From positions 310,001 to 374,000 of the forward strand of contig NZ_JBEEAC010000003.1 of assembly GCF_040120695.1 (NCBI RefSeq): 64,000 nt of DNA. The letters are read 5' to 3'. Below are positions 1 through 10,513 of this stretch, in pieces; the first letter of the stretch is position 1, and each line of letters opens with the position of its first letter. The position numbers and the translations under genes are program-made. This DNA is from Plantactinospora sp040120695 (GTDB lineage Bacteria; Actinomycetota; Actinomycetes; Mycobacteriales; Micromonosporaceae). The notes beneath the pieces are model-generated. The model worked only from the letters and a program-made list of their open reading frames with translations. It was not told the origin of the DNA and made no database searches.

Positions 1-207
1 GAGGACCTGACCCCGGTTGTACGCGGTCGTGCCCGACCAGCCCCTGACCGCCGCCCGCGCCGCCAGGACGGCGTCCCGGACGTCCTTGCGGGAGGCGAGT
101 GCCACGTTGGAGTTCTGCACCGGATACGACCGCCCCGACTCGCTGCGCGGGAACTTCCCGCCGATGAAGAGCTTGTACGTCTTGCGTACCGCCACCCGTT
201 CAGACAT
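1..207 (-). CDS. aldehyde dehydrogenase family protein, N-terminal part only
   Basis: The 69 visible codons start MSERVAVRKTYKLFIGGKFP, the usual opening of the aldehyde dehydrogenase fold (K-LFIGGKF followed by a segment ending in V-NPAT-like text), and run off the left edge, so the catalytic part lies outside the window. The ATG at 207 overlaps the last 8 bases of the upstream aldehyde dehydrogenase gene, implying translational coupling. It is the third gene of a deoC-aldh-aldh operon. The likely role is NAD(P)-dependent oxidation of an aldehyde, perhaps acetaldehyde from the DeoC reaction. Substrate is inference. Confidence 0.85.
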   Translation of the reverse strand, partial: MSERVAVRKTYKLFIGGKFPRSESGRSYPVQNSNVALASRKDVRDAVLAARAAVRGWSGTTAYNRGQVL

Positions 208-1651
208 CGAGGTACGCCTCCAGCCCCTGCCGGCCACCCTCCCGGCCGTAGCCCGACTCCTTGTAGCCGCCGAACGGCGAGGTCGGGTCGAACTTGTTGA
301 ACGTGTTGGCCCAGACCACTCCGGCGCGCAGCCGATCGGCCATCCAGAGGATCCGGGAGCCCTTGTCGGTCCAGATCCCGGCCGAGAGCCCGTACGGGGT
401 GTTGTTCGCCTTCTCCACCGCCTCGGCCGGGGTGCGGAAGGTCAGCACCGAGAGCACCGGCCCGAAGATCTCCTCCCGGGCGATCCGGTGTGCCTGGCTG
501 ACCCCGGTGAAGATGGTCGGGGCGAACCAGAAGCCCCGGTCCGGCAACTCGCACGGCGGCGACCAGCGCTCGGCCCCCTCGGACGACCCGATCTCGCTCA
601 GCGTCCGGATCCGGTCCAGCTGAGCCGACGAGTTGATCGCGCCGATGTCGGTGTTCTTGTCCAGCGGGTCGCCGACCCGCAGCCGGGCCATCCGGCGCTT
701 GAGCGAGGCGAGTACCTCGTCGTACACCGATTCCTGGACCAACAGCCGGGAGCCGGCGCAGCAGACGTGCCCCTGGTTGAAGAAGATGCCGTTGACGATG
801 CCCTCGACGGCCTGGTCGACCGGGGCGTCGTCGAAGACGATGTTCGCCGCCTTGCCACCGAGTTCCAGGGTGAGCTTCTTGCGGCTGCCCGCCACGGAGC
901 GGGCGATCTGCCGGCCGACCTCGGTGGAGCCGGTGAAGGCGACCTTGTCGATCCCGTCGTGTTCGACCAGCGCCCGGCCGGTCTCGCCGGCTCCGGTGAC
1001 GATGTTGACCACGCCGGGTGGCAGGTCGGCCTGCTGGCAGATCTCCGCGAAGAGCAGCGCGCTCAGTGGGGTGGTCTCGGCCGGCTTGAGTACCACGGTG
1101 TTGCCGGCGGCCAGCGCGGGGGCGATCTTCCAGGCCAGCATCAGCAGCGGGAAGTTCCACGGGATGACCTGGCCGGCCACCCCCAGCGGGCGGGGGGCGG
1201 GACCGAAGCCGGCGTACCCGAGCTTGTCGGCCCAGCCGGCGTAGTAGAAGAAGTGCGCGGCGACCAGCGGGATGTCGACGTCCCGGGACTCCCGGATCGG
1301 CTTGCCGTTGTCCAGCGACTCCAACACCGCCAGCTCGCGGGCCCGCTCCTGGACGATCCGGGCGATCCGGAACAGGTACTTTGCCCGGTCCCGGCCCGGC
1401 ATCTTCGCCCAGACCTCGTCGTACGCCCGGCGGGCCGCCCGGACCGCCCGGTCCACGTCGGCCGGGCTGGCCGTGGTCACCTCGGCCAGCACCTCCTCGG
1501 TGGACGGATTGATCGACTTGATCTGGCCGCCGTCGCCGGACTCGACGTCGAGACCCTCGCCATCGACGAACTCGCCGCCGATGAACAGCCCGTACGACGG
1601 CTTGAGGTCCACCACGGCGCGCGACTCTGGCGCGGGGGCGTATTCGAACAT
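200..1651 (-). CDS. NAD-dependent aldehyde dehydrogenase
   Basis: Full-length (483 aa) aldehyde dehydrogenase. Visible motifs are the cofactor-site PWNFPLLM near residue 164, the general-base Glu in LTLELGGK (about residue 263) and the catalytic Cys in FNQGHVCCAGSR (Cys297). It sits 2 bp after the deoC stop codon and overlaps the next aldehyde dehydrogenase by 8 bp, so the three genes are almost certainly co-transcribed. DeoC releases acetaldehyde and glyceraldehyde-3-phosphate, and an acetaldehyde-to-acetate step would complete deoxyribose catabolism; this role is inferred from context. A long open frame on the opposite strand is a GC-rich shadow. Confidence 0.95.
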   Translation of the reverse strand: MFEYAPAPESRAVVDLKPSYGLFIGGEFVDGEGLDVESGDGGQIKSINPSTEEVLAEVTTASPADVDRAVRAARRAYDEVWAKMPGRDRAKYLFRIARIVQERARELAVLESLDNGKPIRESRDVDIPLVAAHFFYYAGWADKLGYAGFGPAPRPLGVAGQVIPWNFPLLMLAWKIAPALAAGNTVVLKPAETTPLSALLFAEICQQADLPPGVVNIVTGAGETGRALVEHDGIDKVAFTGSTEVGRQIARSVAGSRKKLTLELGGKAANIVFDDAPVDQAVEGIVNGIFFNQGHVCCAGSRLLVQESVYDEVLASLKRRMARLRVGDPLDKNTDIGAINSSAQLDRIRTLSEIGSSEGAERWSPPCELPDRGFWFAPTIFTGVSQAHRIAREEIFGPVLSVLTFRTPAEAVEKANNTPYGLSAGIWTDKGSRILWMADRLRAGVVWANTFNKFDPTSPFGGYKESGYGREGGRQGLEAYLDV

Positions 1652-1653
1652 GT

Positions 1654-2670
1654 TCAGTCCAGGGTGAAGTAGTCGGGACCGGAGTAGACGCCGGTGCTCA
1701 GCTTGGTGCGCTGCATGAGCAGATCGTTGAGCAGGCTGGAGGCGCCGAACCGGAACCGGTCCGGGTGCAGCCAGTCCGGGCCCGCGGTCTCGTTCACCAG
1801 TACCAGGTACTTGATGGCGTCCTTGCTGGTCCGGATCCCGCCGGCCGGCTTGACCCCGACCTGCCGCCCGGTGGCGTCCCGGAAGTCCCGGACCGCCTCC
1901 AGCATCACCAGGGTGACCGGCAGGGTCGCGGCCACCGGCACCTTGCCGGTCGAGGTCTTGATGAAGTCGGCGCCGGCCAGCATCGCCAGCCAGGAGGCCC
2001 GCCGGACGTTGTCGTAGGTGACCAGCTCGCCGGTCTCCAGGATGACCTTGAGGTGGGCGTCCCCGCAGGCCGCCTTCACCGCGACGATCTCGTCGTAGAC
2101 CTCCTGGTAGCGGCCGGAGAGGAAGGCACCCCGGTTGATCACCATGTCGATCTCGTCCGCCCCGCCGGCCACCGCCGAGCGGGTGTCCGCGAGCCGGACC
2201 TCCAGCGGCGCCTGCCCGGACGGGAACGCCGTGGCAACGCTCGCCAGGTGCACCCGGGGCGCGTCCCCGGCGGGTCGGTGCACCCCGGGCGCGTCACCGG
2301 CCGGTGGGACGGTCCCGCCCCAGAGCGCCTCGGCGGCCACCGGGACCATCGTCGGGTAGACGCAGAGGGCGGCGACCGGCGGGCAGGACGGGTCGGCCGG
2401 GTCCGGGCGGAGCGCCTTGGCGGCCAGCGCGCGTACCTTGCCGGGGGTGTCGGCGCCCTCCAGCGTGGTCAGGTCGACCATCCGGATCGCCAGGTCGATC
2501 GCCCACGCCTTGCTGGTGGTCTTGATCGAACGGGTACCGAGCATCGCCGCCCGCTGCTCCGCGCCCACCTGGTCCACCCCGGGCAGGCCGTGCAGGAAGG
2601 TCCGTAGGGCCCTCTCGGAGCGCCCCACCTCGGTCAGGTCGGATCGCGCCGACGTCGCTGTCGCCGTCAT
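1654..2670 (-). CDS. deoC: deoxyribose-phosphate aldolase
   Basis: Cleaves 2-deoxyribose-5-phosphate into acetaldehyde and glyceraldehyde-3-phosphate. At 338 aa it belongs to the long form of the family (short bacterial forms are about 220-260 aa). The Schiff-base lysine is Lys238 in GADFIKTSTGK, the second active-site lysine is Lys274 in VGVKPAGGIRT, and the DEIDMVIN motif is at 172-179. The open frame continues upstream, but the ATG at 2670 gives the natural N-terminus and avoids overlapping upp. Residues 123-141 contain a tandem duplication (PAGDAPGVHR, PAGDAPRVHL) visible in the DNA near 2250-2310. First gene of a three-gene operon. Confidence 0.95.
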   Translation of the reverse strand: MTATATSARSDLTEVGRSERALRTFLHGLPGVDQVGAEQRAAMLGTRSIKTTSKAWAIDLAIRMVDLTTLEGADTPGKVRALAAKALRPDPADPSCPPVAALCVYPTMVPVAAEALWGGTVPPAGDAPGVHRPAGDAPRVHLASVATAFPSGQAPLEVRLADTRSAVAGGADEIDMVINRGAFLSGRYQEVYDEIVAVKAACGDAHLKVILETGELVTYDNVRRASWLAMLAGADFIKTSTGKVPVAATLPVTLVMLEAVRDFRDATGRQVGVKPAGGIRTSKDAIKYLVLVNETAGPDWLHPDRFRFGASSLLNDLLMQRTKLSTGVYSGPDYFTLD

Positions 2671-2847
2671 GCGGGCAAGTCTACGCACCGATCCGCACCT
2701 GTGATCTTGGCCATAGCCACCCGCTGGCCGTCGCCCGCTGCCCGCCGACGTCCGGCATCCGGTGCGCTCCGGACCCGGCGACCAGGGGCCCGGAAGCCGG
2801 TGACCAGGGGAGGGTCCGGCCCGGGGTTGGCGGTAGGTTGAGCGACC

Positions 2848-3480
2848 GTGGACGTACTCGTGGTTGACCATCCCGTGGCCCAGACGCGGCTGACCGTGAT
2901 GCGCGACGCCCGGACCGACTCGGCGTCGTTCCGTGCCGCGCTGCACGAACTCACCACCATGCTGGTGTACGAGGCCGCGCGCTCGCTGCCGGTCGAACAG
3001 TTCCCGATCGACACCCCGGTGGCAGCCACCCAGGGCATCCGGCTGGCCAACCCGCCACTGCTGGTACCGGTACTCCGGGCCGGGCTCGGCATGGCCGACT
3101 CGGCGCTCGGGCTGCTGCCCGAGTCGTCGATGGGCTTCGTCGGGCTGGCCCGGGACGAGCACACCTACGAGCCGCGTGCCTACATGGAGTCGCTGCCGAC
3201 CGACCTGACCGGCCGACCGGTACTGGTACTCGACCCGATGCTGGCCACCGGCGGTTCGCTGGAGCACTGCTGCCGGCTGCTCGCCGACCGGGGCTGCACC
3301 GACATCACCGTGCTCTGCGTCCTCGCCGCGCCGGCCGGCATCGAGCGGCTGGACCGCTCCGGTCTGCCGCTGCGGCTGGTCACCGCCGCGATCGACGAGC
3401 GGCTCAACGACCGGATGTTCATCGTCCCCGGCCTCGGTGACGCCGGAGACCGGCAGTTCGGCGGCATGCCCCGGTTCTGA
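2848..3480 (+). CDS. upp: uracil phosphoribosyltransferase
   Basis: Pyrimidine salvage: uracil + PRPP to UMP. The 210-aa length is normal. The PRPP-binding loop is VLDPMLATGGS and the uracil-binding C-terminal loop is GLGDAGDRQFG, both intact. GTG start. The hexamer TAGGTT at 2834-2839 lies 8 nt before the start codon, consistent with a leaderless transcript. Divergent from deoC; the two genes together cover nucleoside-derived base and sugar salvage. The stop codon is the first element of a degenerate tandem repeat. Confidence 0.97.
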   Translation: MDVLVVDHPVAQTRLTVMRDARTDSASFRAALHELTTMLVYEAARSLPVEQFPIDTPVAATQGIRLANPPLLVPVLRAGLGMADSALGLLPESSMGFVGLARDEHTYEPRAYMESLPTDLTGRPVLVLDPMLATGGSLEHCCRLLADRGCTDITVLCVLAAPAGIERLDRSGLPLRLVTAAIDERLNDRMFIVPGLGDAGDRQFGGMPRF

Positions 3481-3570
3481 CCGCCGGGGGTTGGCTCTGA
3501 CCGTCCGGGGGCCGGTTCTGACCGCCCGTCCCGGGGCCGGTTCTGACCGTCCGGGGCCGGCGCTGATTCC
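3471..3570. repeat. degenerate tandem repeat after upp
   Basis: Four to five head-to-tail copies of a 20-25 bp unit approximating CCGGTTCTGACCGTCCGGGG start inside the upp stop codon (units near 3471, 3491, 3512, 3537 and a degenerate one near 3557). The first TGA is the upp stop. It looks like expansion of the gene's own 3' end by slippage. No function can be assigned. Confidence 0.8.
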
Positions 3571-3679
3571 GTGTCGGTCGGTCCGGTGTCGCGCCGATCG
3601 GTATCGATTTCGGCGCGGCCGGCCCCGGTCCGGCCGGGACGCATGCGCGGCTGGCCCGGAACGGCTACCGTTCCGGGCC

Positions 3680-4357
3680 ATGACAGGTGTTGGGTTGGCC
3701 GAGGAGTTGCTGCTGCTCGGCTACGACGATGAGTCCGGCAAGGCGACCGGGTCCCGGATCGGCCTCGACCTCGGCATGGCCGCCGCCGTGCTGGTCGACC
3801 TCGCGCTCGCCGGCCGGGTCGCCTTCTCCGACGGTTCGATCGTGGCCACCGATCCCACGCCGACCGGCGACCCGGTCGCCGACGACGTGCTCGCCCGGAT
3901 CGCCGCCGACACCCCGCACACGCCGGCCTCCTGGGTGCAGCGGCTCCGGCACGGGCTGCGCGACCGGATCCTGGCCGGCCTCTGCGCCCGCGGCGTGATC
4001 AGCGACGTCGACGAGACCGAACTCGGCCACATCCACATCCACCGCTATCCGGTGCGGGACCCGTCCGTGGAGGCGGAGATCCGGCGCCGGCTGATGGACG
4101 CGTTGACCGGGGAGGCCGTACCGGACGAGCGGACCGCCGCGCTCGCCGCGGTGATGGCGGCGATCCGGGTACAGCCCAGCCTCGGGCTGACGGGCCCGGC
4201 GGCCGAGGATGCCCGGAAGCGGCTGACCGAGATCGCCCGGGGCGCGGGCTTCACCGACGGGGGGAGCCTGGAGGAGTCGACCATCCGCCCCTCGGTGGCA
4301 CTGGTGATCGCCGCTCTCTCCCGGGCCATCGACGCCGCGCTGGGCAGCCGGACCTGA
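3680..4357 (+). CDS. GPP34 (GOLPH3/Vps74-like) family phosphoprotein
   Basis: The 225-aa product begins GLAEELLLLGYDDESGK and continues with LDLGMAAAVLVDLALAGRV, the opening of the GPP34 family; eukaryotic members (GOLPH3) bind phosphoinositides. Actinobacteria carry several copies of unknown function. ATG chosen at 3680: TACCGT at 3666-3671 precedes it by 8 nt, suggesting a leaderless mRNA, and the upstream in-frame extension is just the repeat region. The gene is convergent with the phosphohexomutase gene; a GGCCGG-rich hairpin lies between their stops. Family assignment is from recognised motifs; cellular role unknown. Confidence 0.85.
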   Translation: MTGVGLAEELLLLGYDDESGKATGSRIGLDLGMAAAVLVDLALAGRVAFSDGSIVATDPTPTGDPVADDVLARIAADTPHTPASWVQRLRHGLRDRILAGLCARGVISDVDETELGHIHIHRYPVRDPSVEAEIRRRLMDALTGEAVPDERTAALAAVMAAIRVQPSLGLTGPAAEDARKRLTEIARGAGFTDGGSLEESTIRPSVALVIAALSRAIDAALGSRT

Positions 4358-4399
4358 GCGCCGGCCGCCGCCGGCCGGCGGGGATCGGCGGCTGACGGC

Positions 4400-6118
4400 C
4401 TACCAGATGCCGAGGGCGGCGGCGGTCTCGGTGCGCAGCGCGCGGACCGAGGCGGCGGCACGCTCCCGGGCCGCCGGTACGTCGCCGTCGACCACCGGCT
4501 CCACCACCTCCAGGTACGCCTTCAGCTTCGGCTCGGTCCCGGACGGCCGGACCACCACCCGGGCCGAGTCGGTACGCAGGATCAGCACGTCCGCCTCCGG
4601 GTTCAGGTCCCGCACCGAGGTCACCGGCTCGTCGAGCAGGGTCTTCGGGGTCCTGGTCCGGATGTAGGTCATCGTGGTCCCGATCTCGCTCAGGTCGTCC
4701 ACCCGGACCGAGAGCTGGTCGGTCAGGTGCACCCCGAACTCGCCGGCCAACTCGTCCAGCCGGTCGGCCACGGTCCGCCCCTGCTCCTTGAGTGTCGCCG
4801 CAAGCTCGGCGAAGGTGAGCGCGGCGCTGATCCCGTCCTTGTCGCGCACCTGGTCCGGGGCGACGCAGTAGCCGAGCGCCTCCTCGTAGCCGTACACCAG
4901 TTCGGCGTCGCCGTTCTCCGCCCGGACGATCCACTTGAACCCGGTCAGCGTCTCGCCGTACGGCAGGCCGCGCGCCGCGCACAACGCGCCGAGCAGGGAC
5001 GACGAGACGATCGTGCTGGCGTACAGGCCGGTGCGGCCCTGCCGGGCCAGATGGTCGGCGAGGAGTACGCCCACCTCGTCGCCGTGCAGCATCCGCCAGC
5101 CGCGTACCCGGTCGGGGATGGCCACCGCGCACCGGTCGGCGTCCGGGTCGTTCGCGAGCGCGATGTCCGCCCCGATCTTCTCGGCCAGCGCGATCAGCCG
5201 GTCGATCGCGCCCGGTTCCTCCGGGTTGGGACATGCGACGGTGGGAAAGTCGGGATCCGGCTCGGCCTGCTCGGCCACGATTCCCGGCATCGCGAACCCG
5301 GCCCGGGCGAAGACCGAGGTGAAGACGGCGGCACCCACCCCGTGCAGCGGGGTGTATGCCACGGTCAGCCCGCGCGGCCCGTCCGGCGCGACCACCCCGG
5401 CGGTGGCCCGGACGTACCGGGCCACCACGTCGTCCCCGAGTACCTCTCCGGGCTGGCCGAGCGGTACCGCGGCGAGCGGCCCGACGGCCTGGATCGCCGC
5501 GGAGATCTCGGCGTCGACCGGGGGCACGATCTGCGCCCCGGCGCCCCGGGGACCGCCGGTCGAGGCGCCCAGATAGACCTTGTAACCGTTGTCCTGCGGC
5601 GGGTTGTGGCTGGCGGTGACCATCACCCCGGCGACCGCGCCGAGGGCCCGGACCGCGTACGCCAGCACCGGGGTGGGCAGTGGCCGGGGCAGCAGCAGGG
5701 CCGGCCGCCCCGCGCCGGTGGCCACCCGGGCGGTCCGCTCGGCGAACTCCTTCGAGCCGTGCCGGGCGTCGTACCCGATCACCAGCGGCCCGGGTGCGCC
5801 ACGGCCGGCGAGCCAGCCGACCAGACCGGCCGCGGCCGCGGTGACCACGGCCAGGTTCATCCCGTTCGGGCCGGCCCGCAGCGGGCCTCGCAGCCCGGCG
5901 GTGCCGAAGGTGAGCGGTCCGGCGAACCGGTCGGCCAGTTCGGCCCCGCTCGCCGGCAACCGGTCGAGCACTCTCCGCAGTTCCTCCCGGGTCGCCGGGT
6001 CGGGGTCGTCGTCGAGCCATGCCTGGGCCCGGGCTCGTAGCCCGGCCAGTTCGTCGGGGGACCCGTCCGGGGTTACGTGGTCCGGGGATACGTCCGGCTG
6101 GTTCGGTTTCGCCGCCAT
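4400..6118 (-). CDS. phospho-sugar mutase (phosphoglucomutase/phosphomannomutase family)
   Basis: Alpha-D-phosphohexomutase of 572 aa. Domains in order: the substrate loop TFGTAGLRG, the phosphoserine active site GVMVTASHNPPQDNGYK, the Mg-binding loop NDPDADRCAV, a sugar-specificity loop GYEEALGY, and the phosphate-binding RPSGTEPKLKAY near the C-terminus. All key elements are intact. The family interconverts 1- and 6-phosphates of glucose or mannose. The position next to upp matches pmmB (Rv3308) of M. tuberculosis as I recall it. Glucose versus mannose preference cannot be read from the sequence. Confidence 0.95.
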   Translation of the reverse strand: MAAKPNQPDVSPDHVTPDGSPDELAGLRARAQAWLDDDPDPATREELRRVLDRLPASGAELADRFAGPLTFGTAGLRGPLRAGPNGMNLAVVTAAAAGLVGWLAGRGAPGPLVIGYDARHGSKEFAERTARVATGAGRPALLLPRPLPTPVLAYAVRALGAVAGVMVTASHNPPQDNGYKVYLGASTGGPRGAGAQIVPPVDAEISAAIQAVGPLAAVPLGQPGEVLGDDVVARYVRATAGVVAPDGPRGLTVAYTPLHGVGAAVFTSVFARAGFAMPGIVAEQAEPDPDFPTVACPNPEEPGAIDRLIALAEKIGADIALANDPDADRCAVAIPDRVRGWRMLHGDEVGVLLADHLARQGRTGLYASTIVSSSLLGALCAARGLPYGETLTGFKWIVRAENGDAELVYGYEEALGYCVAPDQVRDKDGISAALTFAELAATLKEQGRTVADRLDELAGEFGVHLTDQLSVRVDDLSEIGTTMTYIRTRTPKTLLDEPVTSVRDLNPEADVLILRTDSARVVVRPSGTEPKLKAYLEVVEPVVDGDVPAARERAAASVRALRTETAAALGIW

Positions 6119-6209
6119 CGGACTGTGATAGCACGTCGACCGTCCCCGGACGCAGTCCGGCCCCGTCTCCGGCGTGGTGTGCGCCGGGGCGGGACCGGGT
6201 CGGAACGGG

Positions 6210-8138
<1,929 letters not shown>

Positions 8139-8419
8139 AGAAAAGCCACCGGAGAGAATCGAGGGGGCACAGGACAGAACCCCCCTATATTGCGGGTTCC
8201 GACCGCAGAAGGGAAAGACAACCGCCGGACTTGCCGAGAACTCGACCGTACGTGTCGTTATCCTCACTCAGGGTTCGTCTTTGTCGACGGTGAGTGCCGG
8301 TCCGCTCACCCGGCCCGACGGCCGGGCCGAGCCGGCCGAACCCTTTCGGGCGCACCATCCGGCCCAGCCGGGTCGGCCCAGCTCAGACGCGTCGCCAGAT
8401 CGGGCCTACCATGCGGTTC

Positions 8420-10003
8420 ATGAGTGAAGGCCGGTCGAGCGAGTCGGGTTTCCCGATCAAGACGATCTACGACGCCGCCGACGTACCGGAGGGTTTGGAC
8501 GCCCGGCTCGGTGCGCCCGGCGAATTCCCCTACGCCCGGGGCGTCTACCCGACGATGTACACGTCGCGGCCGTGGACCATGCGCCAGTACGCCGGCTTCG
8601 GCACCGCCACCGAGTCGAACGCCCGCTACCACCAGCTGCTCGCCGCCGGCACGATGGGGCTCTCGGTCGCCTTCGACCTGCCCACCCAGATGGGCTACGA
8701 CTCCGACCAGCCGATCGCGCAGGGCGAGGTCGGCAAGGTCGGCGTGGCGATCGACTCGATCGACGACATGCGGGCCCTCTTCGCCGGCATCCCGCTGGAC
8801 CGGGTCTCCACCTCGATGACCATCAACGCCCCCGGCTCGGTGCTGCTGCTCCTCTACCAACTGGTGGCGGAGGAGTCCGGGGTGTCCGGCTCGGCGCTGA
8901 ACGGAACGATCCAGAACGACATCCTGAAGGAGTACATCGCCCGGGGCACGTACATCTTCCCGCCCAAGCCGTCGCTGCGGCTGGTCGCCGACACCTTCGG
9001 CTACTGCCGCAAGGAGGTGCCGAGGTGGAACACCATCTCGATCTCCGGCTACCACATGGCGGAGGCCGGGGCGACCCCGGTGCAGGAGATCGCCTTCACC
9101 CTGGCCAACGGCCTCGAGTACGTCCGCGCCGCGATCGCCGCCGGCCTCGCCGTGGACGACTTCGCGCCCCGGCTGTCGTTCTTCTTCGTGGCCCGGACCA
9201 CCCTGCTGGAGGAGGTGGCGAAGTTCCGGGCCGCCCGGCGGATCTGGGCCCACCTGATGCGGGACGAGTTCGGCGCGCAGAACCCGAAGTCGCTGATGCT
9301 GCGTTTCCACACCCAGACCGCCGGGGTGCAGCTCACCGCACAGCAGCCGGAGGTGAACCTGGTGCGGGTCGCCGTGCAGGGCCTGGCGGCGGTGCTCGGC
9401 GGCACCCAGTCGTTGCACACCAACAGCTTCGACGAGGCGATCGCGCTGCCCACCGAGAAGGCGGCCCGGCTGGCGCTGCGTACCCAGCAGGTGCTGGCGT
9501 ACGAGACCGACCTGACCGCCACGGTGGACCCGTTCGCCGGCTCCTACGTGGTGGAGTCGATGACGGACGAGATCGAGGCCGGGGTACGCGAGCTGATGGG
9601 CCGGGTCGCCGAGTACGGCTCGGCGGTGGAGGCGATCGAGGCGGGCTTCCAGAAGCGCGAGATCGAGGCGTCGGCGTACCGGGTGGCGCAGGAGATCGAG
9701 TCCGGTGACCGGGTGGTGGTCGGGGTCAACCGGTTCACCGTCGACGACGAGGAGCCGTACCAGCCGCTCCGGGTCGACCCGGCGATCGAGGCGGCCCAGC
9801 GCGAACGGCTGGCCCGGCTGCGGGCCGACCGGGACGCCACCGCCGTCGAGCGCGCCCTCGCCGACCTGCGCACGGTCGCCTCGGGTACCGAGAACGTGCT
9901 CTATCCGATGAAGGAGGCGCTGCGGGCCCGGGCCACCATCGGCGAGGTCTGCGGCGTGCTGCGCGAGGTGTGGGGGACGTACCGGCCGAGCGACCGGTTC
10001 TGA
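8420..10003 (+). CDS. acyl-CoA mutase large subunit (methylmalonyl-CoA mutase-like), no B12 domain
   Basis: 527 aa covering only the substrate-binding barrel of the B12-dependent acyl-CoA mutases; there is no C-terminal cobalamin domain with a DxHxxG motif, so a separate small B12 subunit is needed. No such gene lies in the window. The residues binding the methylmalonyl carboxylate in methylmalonyl-CoA mutase are kept: Tyr47 in YPTMYTSRPWTMRQYAG and Arg175 in EYIARGTYIFPP. Isobutyryl-CoA mutases have Phe and Gln there, so methylmalonyl/succinyl-CoA is the more likely substrate pair (inference). The ATG at 8420 follows TACCAT (8407-8412) by 7 nt. Divergent from the kinase gene. Confidence 0.88.
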   Translation: MSEGRSSESGFPIKTIYDAADVPEGLDARLGAPGEFPYARGVYPTMYTSRPWTMRQYAGFGTATESNARYHQLLAAGTMGLSVAFDLPTQMGYDSDQPIAQGEVGKVGVAIDSIDDMRALFAGIPLDRVSTSMTINAPGSVLLLLYQLVAEESGVSGSALNGTIQNDILKEYIARGTYIFPPKPSLRLVADTFGYCRKEVPRWNTISISGYHMAEAGATPVQEIAFTLANGLEYVRAAIAAGLAVDDFAPRLSFFFVARTTLLEEVAKFRAARRIWAHLMRDEFGAQNPKSLMLRFHTQTAGVQLTAQQPEVNLVRVAVQGLAAVLGGTQSLHTNSFDEAIALPTEKAARLALRTQQVLAYETDLTATVDPFAGSYVVESMTDEIEAGVRELMGRVAEYGSAVEAIEAGFQKREIEASAYRVAQEIESGDRVVVGVNRFTVDDEEPYQPLRVDPAIEAAQRERLARLRADRDATAVERALADLRTVASGTENVLYPMKEALRARATIGEVCGVLREVWGTYRPSDRF

Positions 10004-10513
10004 CCCGCCCGCCACCGCCCCGGGACGTCTCCGGCCTGGGCCGCTCGGCCGGGGCAGGTCGGGGCTCCCCGAGGAGTGATCGGCGGTCCGTGGAGTGTCA
10101 GGGCGGTTTTTCGGGTAACGGGAGGTTGCCCGGCCCCGCCGGTGGATGACGGACAGCCTGTGCGCGGTCCGTTTGACACCAACTGTCACCCTGGGACGCC
10201 CGCCATCCCACCCGGTGGTGCCGCACCGTCACCTGCGCGCAGGACCGTCGGACAACTCGACAAATCGGACGGGCGGCGCTGCTGCCGAGCTTGATCGTGA
10301 CCGGTGAAACCGTCACGCGTTGTAGGAGGTGTGGCACAGATGGCGGGGTCTGACGGCGGGATAGGCAGCGTTCCGCACGTCGCTCGACGCTCCTACCAGG
10401 GATTTCGTGACGCTGTGCTGTCTGATCACTACCAGAACGAGGTTGCGCAGCGTCACCGTCGGCGGTCTAGGCTGTCCGAGTCCCATCCCATCCACAGTGA
10501 TCGAGAATTCGAC
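10004..10513. other. gene-free stretch with promoter candidate for the M20 hydrolase
   Basis: About 510 bp without a convincing gene. The M20 reading frame stays open back to 10304, and AGGAGG at 10324-10329 precedes an in-frame ATG at 10340, but codon use between 10340 and 10510 is not G/C-biased at third positions, arguing against coding. A sigma70-like pair TTGCGC (10443-10448) and TAGGCT (10468-10473), spacing 19, lies inside it and would serve the GTG at 10514. Confidence 0.5.

Noticed and set aside
17..1672. 551-codon open frame on the plus strand over the aldehyde dehydrogenase gene
   Set aside because: Composition is Arg/Gly/Pro/Asp-rich with no motifs; the minus strand encodes clear aldehyde dehydrogenase motifs. 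Similar GC-rich shadows at 4251-6134, 8306-10189, 10313-11974, 16913-19165 and 21123-23282 were rejected for the same reason.
10304..10513. N-terminal extension of the M20 hydrolase
   Set aside because: The frame is open and an AGGAGG precedes an in-frame ATG, but codon bias is poor and a promoter-like TAGGCT lies inside it.
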